Shown: one piece after another, positions 8,268 to 18,200 of the stretch
Layout of the letters: every line of letters starts with the position of its first letter
How positions within the stretch are numbered: position 1 is the stretch's first letter
Assembly: GCA_965371245.1 (NCBI GenBank)
Contig: CBDUXT010000002.1
Coordinates: forward strand, 1 to 64,000
Source: CBDUXT01 sp965371245
GTDB taxonomy: Bacteria > Planctomycetota > Phycisphaerae > UBA1845
Length of the DNA stretch: 64,000 bases
Direction of reading: 5' to 3'
Made by a program: the position numbers and the translations under genes
Notes under the pieces: model-generated
Told to the model about the DNA's origin: nothing
Seen by the model: only the letters and a program-made list of their open reading frames with translations
Databases searched by the model: none

Positions 8268-8780
8268 TTATCCAATCGCCTCCATCAGCCGCTCGCGCAC
8301 CTTGACCAACATGGCCCGGCTGTGGCTGTAAGAGATCACGCCGAGATGCTGGAGGCGACCGACCACAACTCCCGGATGCACGCCCATGGGCTCGGCAAAA
8401 TCCACAATTGCCGTCTTCGAGAAGTACGGCTTGGTCTTGGCCACGAAGGCGTCCACTTCGTCTGGCGGCACGAGCCATTCGCAGGCTTGGTCGTCGGCTT
8501 CTTGTTCCTCCTTCGGCTTGTCCTCGCGCGCCTCCGCCGACGGGCCAACCAGATTCTTGTCGAGGTGGCCAGCGTGCTTGCCGTTCTCTTTGATGTGGGC
8601 CAGCTCATGCATGAGCGTGAACCAGAAACAGTCGATCCGGTCGTAACGCAGCGACATCGCCACGACCGGAGACTTGGCGTCGAGCCAGAAAGCGGCTCCG
8701 TCGATGTAGGTCTGCGGGAGGTGTTCCACAATGACCAGCCTTACGCCAAGGTCGGCGAGCGCTTTGGGAACCTGCGCCAC
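8268..8780 (-). pseudogene. ImmA/IrrE-type metallopeptidase fragment (C-terminal half of a HigA-like antitoxin)
   Basis: 170 codons containing the zinc motif HELAH in CFWFTLMHELAHIKENG, with a downstream EADDQACEWLVP glutamate segment, as in ImmA/IrrE domains. In many genomes this domain is the C-terminal half of a longer protein with an N-terminal XRE helix-turn-helix. Here an in-frame TGA sits just upstream of the GTG at 8780 and the sequence changes character at about 8795, where IS1380-linked DNA begins. The DNA-binding part is therefore missing. It may still fold as a free peptidase domain, but I treat it as a remnant. Confidence 0.6.
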
Positions 8781-8799
8781 CGCGTTGGCGTCGTTTCAC

Positions 8800-9540
8800 A
8801 CGCCTGGTCGAGGCCGCGACTTCGGAAGACACGGTACGGGTGCGAAGTGCCCGGCCGCAATCCCACCTTTGGATGGGATTTTGCTAAACGACAGGCGGCG
8901 TGCGCGCTACTAGTCCCAAAACAAGCGTACGGCGGTGGGCATTTTCGTAACGGCGCGGGCCGGCGGCTGAGGGCACGGACTGTCCCGGCCGCCGTTTGTG
9001 CCGGTTGCGTGGCACTCGGGGTTTCGTTTGTCATGCTTCACTCTCGTACTTGTTGGGGGCCTACGCGGACCGGGACTTCCCTACCCCGGCATCAGGAAGC
9101 GAACTCAACAACGAAGCGGCCGATTCACTTGCCGGTCTATGGCGTGGACGCCGCGTAAGAACACGTCCAACCATTGACTCCAAGCCAGCACGCGATAGAC
9201 AATTCGCCGTCCGGTCCGAATCACTTGCGCCGGGATGTTCATAAACGCTTTACGGAACGTCTGGAATTCCATACGCAGCACCTTTTCCTTCTCCACCTTG
9301 TATTTCTCGCGCCACCGTCCGCGCTCCGGCAACGAGAGCGCGAACCAGCTTTTCAATGTCCATGCCAGTGACGCCATCACCATGTAGGCCCAGTTGCTCA
9401 CCAGGTTGTCCACCGGCATGTCCAATGCCCGAACGCCGCCCTTGAGTTGGCCGATCAGTTTTTCCTGATTGCAGCGGCCGTTGGCCAACGTCACAATGTT
9501 TGCGGGCGGCTTGGCGCGCTGAAAAATTGGCTGTAGAATT
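8800..9540 (-). mobile_element. IS1380-family transposase C-terminal fragment and 3' flank
   Basis: From about 9540 to 9105 the minus strand encodes the C-terminal end of an IS1380-type DDE transposase: GRCNQEKLIGQLKGGVRAL, PVDNLVSNWAYMVMASLAWT, KSWFALSLPE, RMEFQTFRKAFMNIPAQ and RTGRRIVYRVL. The catalytic N-terminal two thirds are missing; upstream the frame runs into a tRNA-like relic. The sequence after the stop (9104 down to about 8800) carries no gene and probably includes the IS end, since the ImmA/IrrE gene is cut at about 8795. The exact terminal inverted repeat could not be fixed. Confidence 0.7.
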
Positions 9541-9544
9541 GGTC

Positions 9545-9610
9545 TATAAGACCGCCCGTGCGAGAGCGTGGGCGTGCAAGTGCAGCGGTTCGAGTCCTGT
9601 ATCGCCCAGT
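9545..9610 (+). other. Degenerate tRNA-like sequence (possible attachment site)
   Basis: The stretch has a D-arm-like TTGGTCTATAAGACC, a CGCCC/GGGCG stem, and ends GGTTCGAGTCCTGTATCGCCCA, which is a normal-looking tRNA 3' half. The antisense frame gives 'GRYRTRT', the usual spurious translation over tRNA genes. The T-stem no longer pairs (AGCGG against CCTGT) and the 5' acceptor strand does not match. I do not call a functional tRNA. A tRNA 3' end beside an integrase-like tail would fit an att site. Confidence 0.35.
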
Positions 9611-9800
9611 TAATGCGGTCTCCTGCTGCTCACGAGGAGCCGTATCTTCTCGCAAGCTGTTGAAAACATCGGAAGTTACATCTTCCGCCTCCCCATCGTC
9701 CCGAAGAGCTTTCACGTCGTTTCGTGGCAATTCCTGCAGCTTCTGCGCCACAAGCGATAGCGGCTCCTGTTTCCTGTCGCCATTGCTCGGCGATTCTCAC
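9610..9800 (-). pseudogene. Possible integrase C-terminal tail
   Basis: An open frame on the minus strand (KQEPLSLVAQKLQELP, then KALRDDGEAEDVTSD) runs directly into the antisense of the tRNA-like relic. Tyrosine integrases of tRNA-targeted islands commonly end this way. No catalytic residues are left and there is no start codon, so the assignment rests on position and style only. Confidence 0.2.
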
Positions 9801-10153
9801 CGTAGATCGCTACTATGGGCGACATCGCAGAGCAACATGCCCTTGTAGCGAAGCATTGCGTCCGATTCCCGTCTGGTGACTTCCCCGGCGTCTTCGTCTG
9901 TCACGGCCCCGCCGATTACGAAGACGGTTAGACGCTCGGGCGGCCCCTCACCGGCTCGTCCGAACACGCTGGACCGCACGTTTGATGAAGATGCCCTCCA
10001 CCGCCACAACAGGCAGCAGGTGGGCCGACGTGTTCCCCGCACCAGCCGGCCGCGTCCGTTCGTTCTCACTCCATAGGCCCTTTTCCCGGTCTGACACTGA
10101 CACAACTGCCAAGACCCCCGATTCCGCGTGCGGCTCCCGTGGCCGCTGTGCTT

Positions 10154-10450
10154 TCAGCTTCCTTCATTCGTCGTCGCCCCCGAAGTTCCCGGCAGGTGTT
10201 CTCTGGGCACGGTGATTTCGTTCGCATCGGTTATGGGCGAGCGGTCCGATTGAATTGTCCGCCCGGCCAGGATGAACCGCTTGCATGGTCGGCCGCCTTT
10301 CGGCCCCGATGCGTTTTCTTCCAACCGACCAATGTGGGCCGCCACGAGCGCCGCAAGCTCGGCTTCGGCATCGGCGGCAGTGCGATGCGATCGTGCTCGC
10401 TGCCAGTCGCGGACGCTTACTTCGCCGCCCTTCCGTTAGATCAGTTCCAC
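10154..10450 (-). pseudogene. C-terminal winged-helix relic of a DUF3987/primase-type protein
   Basis: The minus-strand frame reads VELI, a TAA (10438-10436), then RKGGEVSVRDWQRARSH, ADAEAELAALVAAHIGRLEE and GPKGGRPCKRFILAG. The pattern 'GGEVSVRD...A..AL..LV..G.GR.E....GPKGGRP..RF.L' is familiar from the C-terminal end of DUF3987/primase-helicase proteins of integrative elements. The bulk of the protein is absent and a stop interrupts the remainder. It supports a lost integrative element between about 9.5 and 10.9 kb. Confidence 0.4.
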
Positions 10451-10604
10451 TAGCCGCCCGCACTTCCTAGCTCCCCGTGCTCTGTGGTTCGCGCCGTCGG
10501 CACCGCGCTACGATCCGGACTTCCCGTACCCTTCAGAGCTGCAGGCGCCAGCCCGCGGACATGGCGCCCATGCCAACCCATGTCACCGGGCTCGCCCCTC
10601 GTTG

Positions 10605-10736
10605 TTCTACACAAGTCGAGTCGATCCGCGCCAAGATGCTGGAAAAAGGATTTGATATGCATGACATGTGGCAAGACAGGGCGTTCCCCAGCATCATCAG
10701 GCCGGTTCAGTGCTAGGTGGACAGACTTGTGTAGAA
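10605..10736. repeat. 132-bp segment bounded by a 13-bp inverted repeat
   Basis: The left arm TTCTACACAAGTC (10605-10617) is repeated perfectly in inverse orientation as GACTTGTGTAGAA (10724-10736). The interior has no long frame. The size and ends suit a MITE or a solo remnant of an insertion element. The rest of 9800-11097 contains no gene I can support. Confidence 0.5.
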
Positions 10737-10891
10737 GAGCCAGGGCTGGCGCCCAGTGCTCTGTGTTCTCTCCCGTCGAGATTTCCCTCCCCGACACGTC
10801 AGCCGGCGGTCGCGCGCAAGAACAGAGCCCGGCAGGTCGTAACCCGACGGGCTCTCAGAACTGACATACGCCTTAAACGTTCGAGTAGCGT

Positions 10892-10911
10892 AGGGCAGGT
10901 GATTCACCTGC
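10892..10911. repeat. Small hairpin GGCAGGTGA-TTCACCTGCC
   Basis: A near-perfect palindrome (GGCAGGTG/CACCTGCC) in the gene-free stretch before the ABC operon, followed by a short T/A-rich segment. It could end transcription from the permease gene, but it lies downstream on the minus strand by about 190 bases with no T-run. I list it as a dispersed hairpin. Confidence 0.35.
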
Positions 10912-11009
10912 CGTTACTATACTGGTGCCGCACCATTGGACATTCCCCCGACTTGGAGCCGGATGGTAAAGGCAGGTCATCGACCCGCCGAACTCCGCTT
11001 TCATGTGCC

Positions 11010-11066
11010 GGATCATCGTGACCCCACCCTTTGCTTCCGCAAAGAATGGGCCACCCCGGCCAACTC
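11010..11066. repeat. Partial copy of a dispersed repeat
   Basis: Text around ACCCTTTGCTTCCGCAAAG and GGGCCACCCCGG closely resembles 59640-59682 (CCCTTTGCTTTCGCAA, CGGCCACCCGG), the flank of the dispersed hairpin repeat at 59683-59866. It includes the hairpin CTTTGC-TTCC-GCAAAG. A shorter trace is at about 61540. Confidence 0.4.
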
Positions 11067-11097
11067 CTCATTCCACGCCTCGAGGTTTACCCGTATG

Positions 11098-11910
11098 CTA
11101 CACCGTGCAGATGTCGCGCCGTGCGAAGACGCACGCGCCGACGAGCCAGAGCACGACGCCGGTCCCGGCGAGCGCGAGCATGTCACCCATCGGCCACGCC
11201 CCACCCTGCACGACGGACAGGGGGCGGTAGTAGCTAAGCACGCTCAGGAACGAAACGGCTTGGGCCGGCTCCCAGAACTGGGCCAGGAAGTTGAGTAGGA
11301 ACGAGGCCACGACGATCCCGAAGGCGACGCCGAGCGCCTTGCCGCGCCGATCGGAGAGGGTCGAGACCAACCACGCGATCCCACCGACGGCCAGGTACAG
11401 GCAGAAGAGGTTCGCAACGATGATTACGAGCTGACGCATTGAGGTAAGCTGCTCGGAACCGGCGAACCGGCTGCCGATCAGGTTTCCGGCCATGCCCATG
11501 CCCAGGACGAACAGGCCGGACGCCAACCAGACAAGCGTGGCACAGACGTAGATACGTGTACGAGAGACGGGCAGGCTTAGCAGGACGTCGATGGTGCCGC
11601 GGTCGATCTCATCGGCCGGCAGTCGTGTGCAGATCGTGATTTCATGCGCCCAGATGAGTGCCAGCACGATCGGGTGGACCCACGCGATCGAGGTCATCAG
11701 CGTAGGGCCCACCACGTCGCCGATCTCGGTTCCGAGCAGCCCGCGAAAAATCATCCGCACGAACCGCATCTGCATGACGAACTCGATGTCGGTGAAGAAC
11801 GTCGGGACGACGTAGGTCAGCAGCATCTCGAAACCCGCGACGGCCAGCCCGAACAGCAGCGTGGTCGCCCACAGCTCTCGCGCGGATTTGAGGATCAGTC
11901 CCCGGTTCAA
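11098..11910 (-). CDS. ABC-2 type transporter permease
   Basis: 270 residues with about six hydrophobic segments and no enzyme motif, consistent with an ABC-2 family integral membrane permease. The conserved style 'ITICTRLPADEIDRGTIDVL' followed by LSLPVSRTRIY is typical: a loop stating that paths are shared, then a membrane re-entry. The start overlaps the stop of the ATPase gene by four bases (ATGA), so the two form one operon and one exporter. The substrate cannot be told from sequence. The gene ends in a gene-poor region. Confidence 0.85.
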   Translation of the reverse strand: MNRGLILKSARELWATTLLFGLAVAGFEMLLTYVVPTFFTDIEFVMQMRFVRMIFRGLLGTEIGDVVGPTLMTSIAWVHPIVLALIWAHEITICTRLPADEIDRGTIDVLLSLPVSRTRIYVCATLVWLASGLFVLGMGMAGNLIGSRFAGSEQLTSMRQLVIIVANLFCLYLAVGGIAWLVSTLSDRRGKALGVAFGIVVASFLLNFLAQFWEPAQAVSFLSVLSYYRPLSVVQGGAWPMGDMLALAGTGVVLWLVGACVFARRDICTV

Positions 11911-12833
11911 GACTCCGCCTCCGCATCGACATAGTACTGTTGAAACACACGGCTAAGGTCGGGCTTGGCGATCGACAGGTCCTCGATCGGTTGGGCGGCC
12001 GCCCACGGGATGAGGTCCATGACCGGGCCGGTGAGCGTCGCCTCCCACCAGTGCTTCTCGCGGCGGTGGAGATCGAGAACCGGCGGCGGTTTGACGCTCG
12101 CCTGGTCTACGCCGGATTGCCAGTGAATCGTGACCGTGCGAGTCGCCCGGGTGCGAAGGCTTTCCAGGGTTTCGTCCGCCACGAGGCGTCCTCGGCGCAG
12201 GATGGCCACCCGATCGCAGAGCCGTTCGACCTCATCGAGCGTGTGGCTGGAAAAGAAGATGGTGTGACCGGCGCCGGCCAACTCGCGAAGGTGGCGGCAG
12301 AGGACTTCCTGCATCAGCGGGTCCAGCGCCGTCGTTGGTTCGTCCAGAATCAACAGGCGTGGGCGGTGTGCGAGCGCGAGAATCAGCCCGAGTTTCTGCC
12401 GCATGCCGCGGGACATGCGTCGCACGTTGACGTGCGGGTCGAGCTCAAGGAGTTCGGCCAGCTCCAACCCCGGGCCGTTAAGATCACAGCCGCGGGCGTG
12501 ACCAAAGATCGACAACGCATTGGTGAGCGTGAGCCAGGGGTAGAGCCGCAGGTCGCCGGGGACGTAACCGACCTCGCGCTTGATGACGTGGCTGCGCCGC
12601 CAACAGTCGAGCCCGAAGATAGAGGCCGTGCCGTCCGTGGCGTGGAGCAACCCGAGCAGGACTCGGATCGTCGTGGTCTTGCCGGATCCGTTGGGGCCGA
12701 GGAATCCGAAAAGCGAGCCCTCGTCCACTTCCATACTCAGACCTTCGACGCCGATCCGGCTCCCGTAGCGTTTCGTCAACTGATCGCACTGGATCACGGC
12801 CATCAACGGGTTCCCAGGGGGCACTTCGCTCAT
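11907..12833 (-). CDS. ABC transporter ATP-binding protein
   Basis: 308 residues with Walker A GPNGSGKTT (about 49-57), ABC signature degenerate as RRMSRGMRQKLGL, Walker B RLLILDEPTTALDPL and the H-loop HTLDE. The C-terminal ~80 residues are the usual accessory tail of ABC-2 exporters of the CcmA/DrrA kind. It starts at ATG 12833 and overlaps the permease. The divergent ArsR-type regulator starts about 280 bases away and may control it, which is an inference from position. Confidence 0.9.
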   Translation of the reverse strand: MSEVPPGNPLMAVIQCDQLTKRYGSRIGVEGLSMEVDEGSLFGFLGPNGSGKTTTIRVLLGLLHATDGTASIFGLDCWRRSHVIKREVGYVPGDLRLYPWLTLTNALSIFGHARGCDLNGPGLELAELLELDPHVNVRRMSRGMRQKLGLILALAHRPRLLILDEPTTALDPLMQEVLCRHLRELAGAGHTIFFSSHTLDEVERLCDRVAILRRGRLVADETLESLRTRATRTVTIHWQSGVDQASVKPPPVLDLHRREKHWWEATLTGPVMDLIPWAAAQPIEDLSIAKPDLSRVFQQYYVDAEAES

Positions 12834-13059
12834 CGTTGCGTTTGCATCCAGTGTAGAGGTCTGTCATTACGGGCGGAAGGTTCAATCCGGGACAGGGGCG
12901 GAGCGGGCGCGGGTGCTCCTCCTTCGACACGGTCCAGCAGCCAGCTCAAAGTGTTACCCATGTCTCCGAACATCTATTACCCATGTGCCCGGTTTATACG
13001 GCCCCGATCAGCGGGGACAGCGGGGCCAGCTGTCGCATATTAGGACAAAGATAAATGTC

Positions 13060-13089
13060 TTGACAGATAAGACTGTCTCATGCTAGCAT
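13060..13089 (+). promoter_or_regulatory. Promoter with overlapping operator dyads for the ArsR-type gene
   Basis: A consensus -35 TTGACA (13060-13065) and -10 TAGCAT (13084-13089) are separated by 18 bases. Two interleaved dyads cover it: GTCTT/AAGAC (about 13057-13073) and GACAG/CTGTC. A winged-helix repressor binding here would occlude RNA polymerase, consistent with autoregulation by the gene 22 bases downstream. The region 12834-13059 between the divergent genes shows nothing else. Confidence 0.6.
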
Positions 13090-13111
13090 CGCGGTTTTGG
13101 ATCGAACCACG

Positions 13112-13711
13112 ATGTCGAGTGCGTCCGTACAGGTCATCAGAGAGCTCGATCAGGCCGCCTCGCTCATGGAGCCGACCCGGCTGCGGATGATGCGGGAGCT
13201 GTCCTCGCCCGACTCCGCGACGGGGCTCGCAAGACGGCTGGGCCTGCCGCGGCAGCGCGTCAACTACCACCTTCGGGAGCTGGAAAAGTCGGGGCTGGTT
13301 CGGCTGGTGGAGGAACGCCGCAAGCGCAACTGCGTCGAACGCATCCTCGAGGCGACGGCGCGGTCGTACCTGATCAGCCCGGAGATTCTGTCCGAGCTGG
13401 GCACCGATCCTGCCGTCGTGCGCGATCGGTTCAGTTGGTCGTACTTGTTGGCCGTCGCGGCGCGGACCATCAAAGACCTCGCCATCCTGCGCCGCCGCGC
13501 CGACCGCGCGAAGAAGCGATTGGCCACGCTCACCATCGAGACGGAGGTTCGCTTTGCCACACCAAACGCCATGCATGCCTTCGCCGACGAGCTGGCAAAC
13601 GAGGTGGGGCGACTTGTCGCCGAGTACCACGATGAGCGGAGCCCGGATGGGCGGCTGTTCCGGTTCTTTTTGGGCGGTCATCCGGTCATTACGAAGAAAG
13701 ACCCGTCATGA
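13112..13711 (+). CDS. ArsR-type winged-helix regulator
   Basis: About 199 residues from ATG 13112; a TTG 15 bases upstream is less likely. The DNA-binding part is residues 10-75: LMEPTRLRMMRELSSPDSAT, then LARRLGLPRQRVNYHLREL and EKSGLVRLVEERRKRN. The C-terminal half is helical and charged and has no metal-binding CVC motif, so it is not a classical metal sensor. A SRPBCC/AHSA1 gene follows 44 bases downstream; this pairing is common and suggests regulation of a small stress or ligand-binding module. Confidence 0.85.
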   Translation: MSSASVQVIRELDQAASLMEPTRLRMMRELSSPDSATGLARRLGLPRQRVNYHLRELEKSGLVRLVEERRKRNCVERILEATARSYLISPEILSELGTDPAVVRDRFSWSYLLAVAARTIKDLAILRRRADRAKKRLATLTIETEVRFATPNAMHAFADELANEVGRLVAEYHDERSPDGRLFRFFLGGHPVITKKDPS

Positions 13712-13755
13712 ATCTGCCGAAGCAAGTGACAATTCGTTGACACAGGAGATACACC

Positions 13756-14580
13756 ATGTCCAGTAGCACAAGCACCCGTCGGGGGTTCGAGTTGACCATC
13801 GAGCTGGATGCATCCGTCGAGGACGTTTGGCGGGCCTTGACCACCGGTGAGGAACTCGCTCGGTGGTTTCCGCTGGAAGCTCGCGTTGAGCCCGGGCTCG
13901 ATGGGTCGGTCTTTGTCTCGTGGGGCGCAGACTGTGAGGGGACCGCGCCGATCACGATCTGGGAGCCGAACCGGCACTTTCAGTGGACGGAGAAGATGCC
14001 CGCCCCAGGCAGCGGCGAAGGGGCCGAGCCCGTGCCGATCTACGTGGACTATTTCCTGGAAGAAAAAGGCGGCAAGACGGGCCTTCGCCTTGTGCACTCG
14101 GGATTCGGTGAGCAGGCGGCGTGGGACGACTACTATGACTCGATCAGCCGCGGGTGGAAGTTCGAGCTACGCGGCCTGCGGCACTACTTGCGTTATCACA
14201 AGGGGAAAGACCGGCGCGTCGTTTGGGCTCGGCAGGAAACGAAGCTGTCCGCGGAAGAGACGGCCAAGCGCGTCCTGGGTGAGCATGGCCGCGTTCTTGT
14301 CGGGCAGCTCGAGGGGCTTGCCGAGGGTGACCGCTATCGCCTTGGCTCCGCCGGCGACGCGGGCAGTCACCTTGAGGGGATCGTTCAGGTCAACCGGTGG
14401 CCCAAGTCGTTCGCGGCGACGGTGTCGAACCTGAACGAGTCGTACTTTCGTTTCGAAATCGAGCGGATGGGCGGCGGGCTCGAGGCGTGGCTGTGGCTAT
14501 CGACGTATGACATGGCCCCGGCCGCGTTCGATGCGATCGAAGCCCGCTGGAAGAGGGCACTATCCGAGGCGCTGAGCTAG
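13756..14580 (+). CDS. SRPBCC / AHSA1-domain protein
   Basis: 274 residues; the first ~145 form a SRPBCC (START-like) fold of the AHSA1 type: FELTIELDASVEDVWRAL, EELARWFPLEARVEPGL, FQWTEKMPAPG, LRLVHSGFGEQAAWDDYY and GWKFELRGLRHYL. The second half is related in style but weaker. CAGGAGAT lies ahead of ATG 13756. It forms an operon with the ArsR-type gene. The ligand is unknown. The stop overlaps that of the convergent gene in the palindrome CTAG. Confidence 0.8.
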   Translation: MSSSTSTRRGFELTIELDASVEDVWRALTTGEELARWFPLEARVEPGLDGSVFVSWGADCEGTAPITIWEPNRHFQWTEKMPAPGSGEGAEPVPIYVDYFLEEKGGKTGLRLVHSGFGEQAAWDDYYDSISRGWKFELRGLRHYLRYHKGKDRRVVWARQETKLSAEETAKRVLGEHGRVLVGQLEGLAEGDRYRLGSAGDAGSHLEGIVQVNRWPKSFAATVSNLNESYFRFEIERMGGGLEAWLWLSTYDMAPAAFDAIEARWKRALSEALS

Positions 14581-15098
14581 CAGCGCGCGGCACGGGACGA
14601 TGCGATCAGCGTCCCGGCTGTTACGAGCAGCAGCGACAAGACCATCAACCCCCAAGTCGATACCGCCGGAACGGCTACGGCCAGGCACTCGTCACCCGCG
14701 ACGGTTTCCGCCGGGCCGCCGAAGGAGACGATCCCGGCAAAACAGAGCCGGCCCACGGTGCCCGCGGGCGGCGTGACGTCGTAGGCTACGAAAGCGGGGA
14801 TCGACGGGGCGAGAAGCGGACCCCATTTGACTTCCTGGTTCAGCGCGTCCCACGTGCCGCCCGCGCTGATGTTCGTGACGATCCAGCCCGCGGGCGGTTT
14901 GTCCTGCACCCCGGCGGCCACAGTATCCGGGGGTGGGTCCAGTGCGATGGTCACCGTGAACGCGGTGCCTGGTGCTGAAAACGCCGACAGATCCCGCGTC
15001 GCACCCTGGGCGTGGGCGGCCACCGAAGCGCAGGCGATGGACGCGAGCCCCGCGACCCATGGGACGACGCTTCGTGCTGGGTGCCGTTGAAGTTTCAT
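14577..15098 (-). CDS. Secreted IPTL-CTERM-type protein with 'PPAGW...VKWGP' domain
   Basis: About 173 residues from the ATG at 15098 (a longer frame exists but lacks a signal at its start). A signal peptide (VVPWVAGLASIACASVAAHA) is followed by one ~100-residue domain with PPAGWIVTNISAGGTWD, LNQEVKWGPLLA and LCFAGIVSFGG. The C-terminus is a sorting signal: VPAVSTWGLMVLSLLLVTAG followed by a short basic tail. The same domain appears twice in the large protein next to it, in the same direction. Function unknown; probably exported and processed at the C-terminus. Confidence 0.75.
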   Translation of the reverse strand: MKLQRHPARSVVPWVAGLASIACASVAAHAQGATRDLSAFSAPGTAFTVTIALDPPPDTVAAGVQDKPPAGWIVTNISAGGTWDALNQEVKWGPLLAPSIPAFVAYDVTPPAGTVGRLCFAGIVSFGGPAETVAGDECLAVAVPAVSTWGLMVLSLLLVTAGTLIASSRAARC

Positions 15099-15207
15099 TC
15101 GCAATTTCCCCAAACGTCCGCGCGAGCGGCCCATGATGGGCCAACCGCGCACGGACCATCCCCTTGGTCGCGGTCCGATGCCCCCGTACGTCCACTTCTT
15201 GCGCCCG

Positions 15208-18200
15208 TTACTTCACCGTGATCGGTTGGTTCATCCCATCGAACGAAATCGTCCCGGAGAACCCGGTGTAACGCTCCGCGGTTCCTGTTCGGCCGGCCTT
15301 GGACCTGATCCGGACGAGCTTCCTGCGCGCCTCGAACGTGACCGTCCGAGATAGATCATCGACCAGGGGGCCCCACTTGACCTTGCGATTGGTCTCATCC
15401 CACTGGCCCTCATCGCTGATGGAGGTCACCTGCCATCCCCGTGGCACTTCGATTTCCAGCGCCACGGCCGACGTGCCCGGAGGCGCCTCAATCGTGATGG
15501 GAACCCGCACTTCGCGTCCCGCGGAGAACGTGCCCCGGCGAATGGAGGCGACGCGCGCCGTCGCGCCGGTTCGGACCGGCGACACCCCGGCCACTCCGCC
15601 GAGCGTTCCGTCGCGGGGGATGACATCCGCGCAGCAACCCGTGCTGCTGCCCGGGCAAGAGGTTGGAAACCAGTTCGCGGCGGCGGCGCCCCAGCAAGCG
15701 CACTCGCCGTTGCGCCACACGAACGCGGCTCGGGTCATGCCGGCCAAGTCGTCGTTGCAGCCGCGCATCCAAGCGCAGGCGTAGCTGATCATTTCGCACA
15801 GGCTGACCTGACCGTCCCCGCACGCCTGCCCCGTGCAGCTACCGCAATCGCCGATCGGACATGCATCACACGCAGGGCGCGGTCGGTCGGCGGCCATCCG
15901 CGGGCAGCATCGGCGGTCGATACACTGGTCGCCGCAGATCGGTCGGTTCAGACCGTCCAGGGAGACGGTTCCCGCGAAGCAGACGGGTCCGACGGCGGCG
16001 TTCGACGGGGTGGCCACGTAACTGACGAACTCGGGGATGGCCCCGGAAAAGAAGGGACCCCACTTCACTTTTCGATTGACCGGATCGAACGTCCCGTTGT
16101 TGCTAATCTCGCTGACTGACCAGCCGCCGGGCGGCGTGTCCTCGACGGCAACGGCGGTCACGCCCGCCGGTGGGGACAGGATGATTTGCACCGTCTTGAC
16201 GGACGGAGGGCAGAAGGAGACATGCGGGTCGGAGATGACGCGGGTAGCGGGACAGTCAAACGTCTGGCACTCGCCGGGGTGCGCAATCGACACGCCGGCG
16301 GCATCGGACTCGCATTCGTTGCCATAGGTGACACGGTCGCATCCGCAAACGGGTGCAAAGATCTCCGGACAGCCTCCCGCGGGCTTCGGCGTGCAGAGTC
16401 CTTCGTTGTCGGCGATGGTGCAGGTTCCAGCGGGGAACTTGCAGAACTCACTCGGGTCGTCACAAGGGATGCCGGCGATGCCGCCGCAAATCCGGGCACA
16501 GGTCGAGATCGTGTTCTCCGCGATGCAGCCGTTTCCTTCCTGGCACGTAGTCATGCACATTGGATCGACGCAGCCCGAGACACGCACGCGATCGCCCACG
16601 GCGAAGCCGCCGTGGGTGCCAAGCAGGAAGACGGCGCCGACGTCGGCGCGGAACAGGACGCACTCGGACCCTTGCACCAGCACCCCACACCCGGCGAAGC
16701 AGAGCAATCCGGAGGGGCACGCCGGATCACACGGTAGTCCGCAAATCTGGTTGGGGTCGGTCGGACACGTGGTGTTGTCGCCGAGGTACGTTCCGTTCAT
16801 GTTTAGGCATTCTGCTTCCGTGATGACCGAACAGGGGGGCATGGGGCCGCTCAGACTATCGACGCAGCAGGCGCCCTTTGGCGAAGTCCCGCAGAAGACG
16901 AGATCGCAGGGCACGCCCGGCGTGGAGCTTCCGCCTTCGTTGAGGCACACGTCGATGGGAAGATTCAAACAGTTTCCGTTCGCGAAGCAGCACGCGCTTT
17001 CTTGAGGGTCGCACAGCAGCGCCGGGTCGTCGGGGCACACGGTGCCGTCGCCGCGGTACTCACCGCTCGCCGCCTCACAGCCGGAGACCGTCGTGATCTC
17101 GCAGGCGACCGTCGCGGTAACGGGGTCGCGGACGCAGCACGCGCCGGTTGGAAGCGGACACGGCAGGTTTCCATCGGCGGGACAAGTGGTGTTGTCGCCG
17201 AGGTAAGTGCCGGACAGACGGGCGCAGCGCTCAGGGGTTTCGACAGAGCAACCCGTTGTGCCATCGGCCAGTGTCAGACAGCACGCACCGGTGACGACCA
17301 CCGGGCAATCGACCAACTCACACGGAAGGTCGGGATTCCAGGTCCCGTTTGCCCCGACGCATACGTCGCGGGGAAGCGTCAGGCAGTTCCCGTCCGGGAG
17401 GCAGCACGCGCTTTGCGGCGGGGGACACAGCTGCGTCGGGTCGTCCGGACAGGCTGTCCCATCGCCCCGGTAGGCGCCGCCTTCCAGACCGCATTTTTCT
17501 TCCGTGGTTTCGACACATGCTGCGAGGTTGGCCGTCGATGGATCGTTGAGGCAGCACGCCCCAGTCGGGGCGGCGCAGGGCGTGTTCGGGTCGGTCGGGC
17601 AGGTGGTGCCATTCCCTTGGAACTCGCCCGTTTCCGCGTGGCACACCTGGCGCGTCGTGATGAAGCACGCGACGGTGCCCGCGGCGTTCGCGAGGCAGCA
17701 CGCACCGGTGATGCACTCCCCGCGATGATCGACGGATACGCCGATCGCGGAAGCCTCGCACCTGTTCCCGTAGGTCACGCCGTCGCACCCGCAAACGGGG
17801 TCCAGGATTGGGGGACACGTGGCTGGGATGGGCGTGCATACACCAAGGAAATCGCAACAACATCCGCCGTCGGGCAGCCTGCAGAACTCATTGTCGCCCG
17901 GGCAGGGAATGCCCGTGACCCCGCCGCAAAGCGTCGGGCAGGTTAGGACACCCGTCGGGTCGAGGCACGACGTGCCCGGTCCTTGAGGTGCGCCGTTGAA
18001 TTCCCGACAGCAGAAGGGGTTCATGTCGAGGCATTCGCTCTGATCTCCGAAAACCACACAGCACGCCTCGGTCACTTCACACGTGGTGGCGGCCCCCTCG
18101 AAGAGTCCGCCCCCGAGAACACACTGTTCACGAGTCGTGTTTGAACAGAACGGCAGTGGCAGCGGGATGCCGGGAACCTCCGAGCAACAGGCGCCGAGCG

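Noticed and set aside
9545..9610. Functional tRNA gene
   Set aside because: The T-stem does not pair and the acceptor strands do not match, so I list it only as a relic.
1..10900. CRISPR array
   Set aside because: Despite the defence genes, no regularly spaced direct repeats of 25-40 bases occur anywhere in the window.
16186..17946. Long plus-strand frames opposite the Cys-rich gene
   Set aside because: Repeat-rich antisense shadows without start signals or family likeness.
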